Shown one piece after another: positions 15,429-18,068 of a DNA stretch of 18,068 bases. The stretch is from Gammaproteobacteria bacterium. GTDB lineage: Bacteria > Pseudomonadota > Gammaproteobacteria > Eutrophobiales > Eutrophobiaceae. Every line of letters starts with the position of its first letter. The first letter of the stretch is position 1. The notes below the pieces were generated by a model. The model searched no databases and was not told the origin of the DNA. It saw nothing but the letters and a program-made list of their open reading frames with translations. The stretch is taken from assembly GCA_015661095.1 (NCBI GenBank), contig JACVQI010000034.1, forward strand, positions 1-18,068, read 5' to 3'. Position numbers and translations under genes: made by a program.

Positions 15429-16004
15429 CTAAGGTAAATAATATTTTTCGTTTCGTAACATCTCCGAGAGTTTTATTAAGGGCAAGCCAATAAGTGCTGT
15501 CGGATCAGGCCCGTCAATTTTTTCGATTAAAGTTATCCCGAAGGCCTCTGATTTGAAGCTGCCAGCACACTGGTAGGGTTCTTCACGGATAAGATATCGT
15601 TCGATTTCCGCCGCGGACAACTGCCGGAATTGGACGTCATTGGGGATGCAAGCCAACTGTTTTTTTTCGTTTATTGCATTGAGCAGACATAACCCGGTGA
15701 AAAAGCGGACATTATGGCCGCTCATTTCTGATAATTGCCGGAAGGCAGATTCGTAGTTTCCGGGTTTTCCCAGAATTTTATTCTGCAAGATTGCGACCTG
15801 ATCCGAGCCGATGATCAGTGCCGCTGGTTCGAATTCCGACACCTTCGTCGCCTTGGCTTCCGCGAGGCGTAATACCAGTGCCTCCGGCTGTTCCCCAGAC
15901 ATGGGTGATTCATCAACTTCCGGACTGAAACTTGAAAAAGGAATATGCAGACGCTGTAACAGACTTTTTCTGAAGGGCGAGCCGGATGCAAGGATTAATT
16001 TGAT
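15429..16004 (-). CDS. yceF: Maf-family nucleotide pyrophosphatase (YceF type), inferred AUC start
   Basis: This is a house-cleaning pyrophosphatase; E. coli YceF prefers 7-methyl-GTP. The substrate-binding N-terminal motif LILASGSPFRKSLLQRL, the catalytic Asp68 in IIGSDQV and the YceF-like stretch CAGSFKSEAFGITL are all present. The family N-terminus is encoded upstream of the first in-frame ATG (15902), and the open frame back to a stop contains no ATG, GTG or TTG. A GGAG (16013-16016) lies 8 bases before ATC 16004, which gives a 191-residue protein, against 194 in E. coli. ATT 16022 is the alternative. A promoter just upstream (16040-16067) also supports initiation here. The function is solid; the start codon is inferred. 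Confidence 0.88.
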   Translation of the reverse strand: MKLILASGSPFRKSLLQRLHIPFSSFSPEVDESPMSGEQPEALVLRLAEAKATKVSEFEPAALIIGSDQVAILQNKILGKPGNYESAFRQLSEMSGHNVRFFTGLCLLNAINEKKQLACIPNDVQFRQLSAAEIERYLIREEPYQCAGSFKSEAFGITLIEKIDGPDPTALIGLPLIKLSEMLRNEKYYLP

Positions 16005-16039
16005 AGGATTTTCTCCAGCAATGGATGTTAATCACACTC

Positions 16040-16067
16040 ATCATGCCAGCCTGTAAATACCTGTCAA
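16040..16067 (-). promoter_or_regulatory. Promoter for the maf gene
   Basis: On the minus strand a perfect -35 TTGACA (16062-16067) is 16 bp from -10 CATGAT (16040-16045, 4 of 6). Transcription would begin about 16033, leaving a leader of roughly 29 bases before the inferred ATC start. It lies in the gap between the divergent maf and yceD genes. Confidence 0.45.
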
Positions 16068-16133
16068 GTCAATGGGTTAAATATATCATTTTCTTTGACA
16101 CCCTATCCCAGTCCCGATAAACTTGCCCGCCTG

Positions 16134-16634
16134 ATGGTGCCCCCCGAACTGCACTTGATAAACCCCGTACAGCTCGCAGAGAAGCAGGAAAGGTTAACGG
16201 GAACCATACCATTAAGTGCATTACAGCGAATCAGGGAAGTCCTACACGATGATAAAGGCAGCATCAAATTTGAATTACATTTCGGTAAAGATGAACAGGG
16301 AGTGATCTTTATTCAGGGAAAGTTCAGCGTCTCTCTGAAAATTAAATGCCAGCGTTGTCTGCAGCCCATGGAGTTACCACTGCAAGGCCAGATTTGCCTT
16401 GGAATCATTAATCGTAATGTTGCCCGGAATCTTTCCGATCGTTACGAGCCATTAACGTTAAACGATAATGAGATTTCCCTGGAAACGCTGCTGGAAGAGG
16501 AGATTTTACTGGCATTGCCGATTGCGCCGGTGCATGAGCGGGAACGCTGCAAAGGGAGCCGGATTGTTGAAGAATATAGACCCGAACATGATAGTCCATT
16601 CGCGGTCTTGAAAAATTTAAACCGTAATAAATAG
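16134..16634 (+). CDS. yceD: DUF177 protein YceD, 23S rRNA accumulation / large-subunit assembly
   Basis: This is a DUF177-family protein, associated in E. coli with accumulation of 23S rRNA and almost always encoded directly before rpmF. The family hallmarks are visible: a CxxC pair in IKCQRCLQPMEL, the acidic EEEILLALPIAPVH motif and a C-terminal SPFAVLKNL. I chose ATG 16134, which gives 166 residues and an N-terminus that lines up with E. coli YceD (173). A TTG at 16095 would add 13 unconserved residues, and neither start has a clear ribosome binding site. It lies 22 bp before rpmF and is probably co-transcribed with it. Confidence 0.92.
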   Translation: MVPPELHLINPVQLAEKQERLTGTIPLSALQRIREVLHDDKGSIKFELHFGKDEQGVIFIQGKFSVSLKIKCQRCLQPMELPLQGQICLGIINRNVARNLSDRYEPLTLNDNEISLETLLEEEILLALPIAPVHERERCKGSRIVEEYRPEHDSPFAVLKNLNRNK

Positions 16635-16655
16635 ATGTAAGAGGAGACAGGTGTT

Positions 16656-16841
16656 ATGGCTGTACAAAAAACCAAGAAGTCCAAGTCAAAACGAGGTATG
16701 CGCCGCGCCCATGATGCATTGACGGCAACGGCCTTGTCAGTTGAGCCCGAGACCGGCGAGATTCATCGTCGACATCATGTCAGTTCTGATGGTTATTACC
16801 GTGGCAAAAAGGTTATCGCAGACAAGGCGGAAACCGAGTAG
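16656..16841 (+). CDS. rpmF: 50S ribosomal protein L32
   Basis: This is a small large-subunit ribosomal protein. At 61 residues it matches E. coli L32 (57) almost along its length: SKRGMRRAHDALTA near the N-terminus and RHHVSSDGYYRGKKVI near the C-terminus. The first third is rich in Lys and Arg and binds rRNA. It has no cysteines, so it is the zinc-free form. A strong AGAGGAG precedes the ATG. In most relatives plsX would follow, but here fabH starts 13 bp after the stop codon. Confidence 0.97.
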   Translation: MAVQKTKKSKSKRGMRRAHDALTATALSVEPETGEIHRRHHVSSDGYYRGKKVIADKAETE

Positions 16842-16854
16842 TTAAGGATCGGCC

Positions 16855-17811
16855 TTGATTTATTCGCGTATCATCGCCACTGGCGGTTATCTGCCCGCAA
16901 GGGTCATGGATAATGCCGAGCTGGTTTCCATGATCGATACGTCGGATGAATGGATACAGGAACGGACTGGTATCAGGAAAAGACATATCGCTGCGGCGGA
17001 TGAAACCACTTGCGATATGGCTGAACAGGCAGCCCGCAAGGCGCTGGCTGCGGCAGAGATCGACGCCAATACCATCGATCAGATCATCGTTGCCACCACC
17101 ACGCCTGATTGGATCTTTCCCAGTACCGCCTGTCTGTTGCAGGAGAGACTGGGGATTAATAACAACTGTGCGGCATTTGATGTGCAGGCGGTCTGTACCG
17201 GCTTCATTTATGCATTAAGTATCGCAGATAAATTTATCAGGAGCGGCGAGCATAAACGTATCCTGGTCGTGGGCGCGGATGTCAACTCCAGGATCATCGA
17301 CTGGACCGATCGGGGAACCTGCGTCATCTTCGCCGATGGCGCGGGCGCAGTCATACTGGAAGCCGGCACAGAACCCGGCATCTACAGTACGCATCTGCAT
17401 GCGAATGGCAAGTATACCGATCTGCTGAATGTGCCGGCCGGTGTTTCAAAGCCGGGTGACTATCCCTATATGAAGATGAAAGGGAATGAAGTCTTCAAAT
17501 TCGCGGTGAATACGCTAGGCGACATTGTCGATGAAACTCTGGCCGCTAATAATCTTACCAAGTCTGACATCGACTGGCTGGTACCCCATCAGGCGAATAT
17601 CAGGATCATAACCGCCACTGCGAAAAAACTGGATTTGCCCATGGAAAGGGTGGTATTGACCATTGCCGAGCATGGCAACACTTCCGGCGGTTCCATTCCT
17701 CTAGCGCTGGATTCGGCGATCACTGCCGGGGATATCAAGCCCGGGGAAATCCTGCTACTGGAAGCATTCGGAGCGGGATTCACCTGGGGCTCAGCCCTGA
17801 TCCGTTATTAA
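16855..17811 (+). CDS. fabH: 3-oxoacyl-ACP synthase III (FabH)
   Basis: This enzyme condenses acetyl-CoA with malonyl-ACP to start fatty-acid chains. The catalytic triad is complete: Cys114 in AVCTGFIYAL, His245 in VPHQANIRI and Asn275 in HGNTSGGSIPLA, matching E. coli Cys112, His244 and Asn274. The length is 318, against 317. The start is TTG 16855, and AAGGA at 16844-16848 is ideally spaced 6 bases before it. The gene follows rpmF by only 13 bp with no room for plsX. It is followed after 47 bp by fabD, so the initiation and malonyl-loading enzymes are together. Confidence 0.97.
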   Translation: MIYSRIIATGGYLPARVMDNAELVSMIDTSDEWIQERTGIRKRHIAAADETTCDMAEQAARKALAAAEIDANTIDQIIVATTTPDWIFPSTACLLQERLGINNNCAAFDVQAVCTGFIYALSIADKFIRSGEHKRILVVGADVNSRIIDWTDRGTCVIFADGAGAVILEAGTEPGIYSTHLHANGKYTDLLNVPAGVSKPGDYPYMKMKGNEVFKFAVNTLGDIVDETLAANNLTKSDIDWLVPHQANIRIITATAKKLDLPMERVVLTIAEHGNTSGGSIPLALDSAITAGDIKPGEILLLEAFGAGFTWGSALIRY

Positions 17812-17858
17812 TTCCCTTAGACTTAAACAGTTAAACTAATACGCTAATCAGAATTTGT

Positions 17859-18068
17859 ATGGCGATCGCAATGGTTTTTCCCGGTCAAGGTTCACAGGTG
17901 GTTGGCATGCTGGCGGAACTCGCGCAAAAACATACTATCGTTGCCTCGCTGTTCACCCAAGCCTCTGACTGCCTGAACTTTGACCTATGGTCGCTGGTGC
18001 AAAACGGTCCCAAGGATAAACTGGATAGAACGGAAAACACCCAGCCGGCCTTGCTCGTCTGTGGTGTC
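17859..18068 (+). CDS. fabD: Malonyl-CoA:ACP transacylase, 5' part (cut by window end)
   Basis: The first 70 codons of fabD are present; the rest lies beyond the window. The enzyme transfers malonyl from CoA to acyl carrier protein. The N-terminal motif VFPGQGSQVVGMLAEL, containing the conserved GQGSQ oxyanion-hole region, and the stretch FDLWSLVQNGPKDKL followed by TENTQPALL match E. coli FabD closely. The active-site GHSLG serine motif would lie downstream, out of view. Start ATG 17859 is clear; no strong ribosome binding site is seen. Confidence 0.95.
   Translation, partial: MAIAMVFPGQGSQVVGMLAELAQKHTIVASLFTQASDCLNFDLWSLVQNGPKDKLDRTENTQPALLVCGV

Noticed and set aside
1..18068. Mobile elements, CRISPR, tRNA, toxin-antitoxin or defence genes
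   Set aside because: No terminal repeats, spaced direct repeats, transposase or integrase motifs, tRNA folds or defence domains were seen; every long frame that I accept is a housekeeping gene.

Overview
The window is an 18 kb stretch of densely packed chromosomal housekeeping genes from a proteobacterium. Gene order and protein similarity (sigma-E operon with a MucD/DegP-type protease, lepA-lepB-DUF4845-rnc-era-recO, rne divergent from rluC, yceD-rpmF-fabH-fabD) point to Gammaproteobacteria, or possibly the neighbouring Betaproteobacteria. No genus can be named from sequence alone. There is no phage, transposon, CRISPR array, tRNA or rRNA.

Region 1 (22-3717, + strand) is an envelope-stress operon: the extracytoplasmic sigma factor RpoE, its membrane anti-sigma factor RseA, the periplasmic regulator RseB and a periplasmic DegP/MucD serine protease. 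The first three genes overlap or abut, so they are probably co-transcribed. Region 2 (3886-9388, + strand) holds translation, RNA, export and repair genes: the elongation factor LepA, signal peptidase LepB, a pilin-like DUF4845 membrane protein, RNase III, the ribosome-assembly GTPase Era and RecO. prfC (release factor 3) follows after a 119-bp gap containing a promoter-like palindrome.

Region 3 (11164-15389) is rne on the minus strand, converging on prfC and divergent from rluC. The roughly 500-bp gap between rne and rluC holds a good minus-strand promoter, a potentially structured RNase E leader and a possible small ORF. Region 4 (15429-18068) is a yceF-type Maf nucleotide pyrophosphatase on the minus strand, then yceD-rpmF-fabH-fabD on the plus strand, linking 50S assembly to the start of fatty-acid synthesis. 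fabD is cut by the window edge.

The genes are ordinary, but the details are not. rnc and maf have no ATG, GTG or TTG able to start a full-length protein, and each has an AUU or AUC codon behind a plausible ribosome binding site. LepA lacks about 14 residues between its domain III and domain V. plsX is missing between rpmF and fabH, and other usual neighbours (pdxJ after recO; the HAD hydrolase and sppA after rluC) are also missing. I see no clearly new multi-gene system here.
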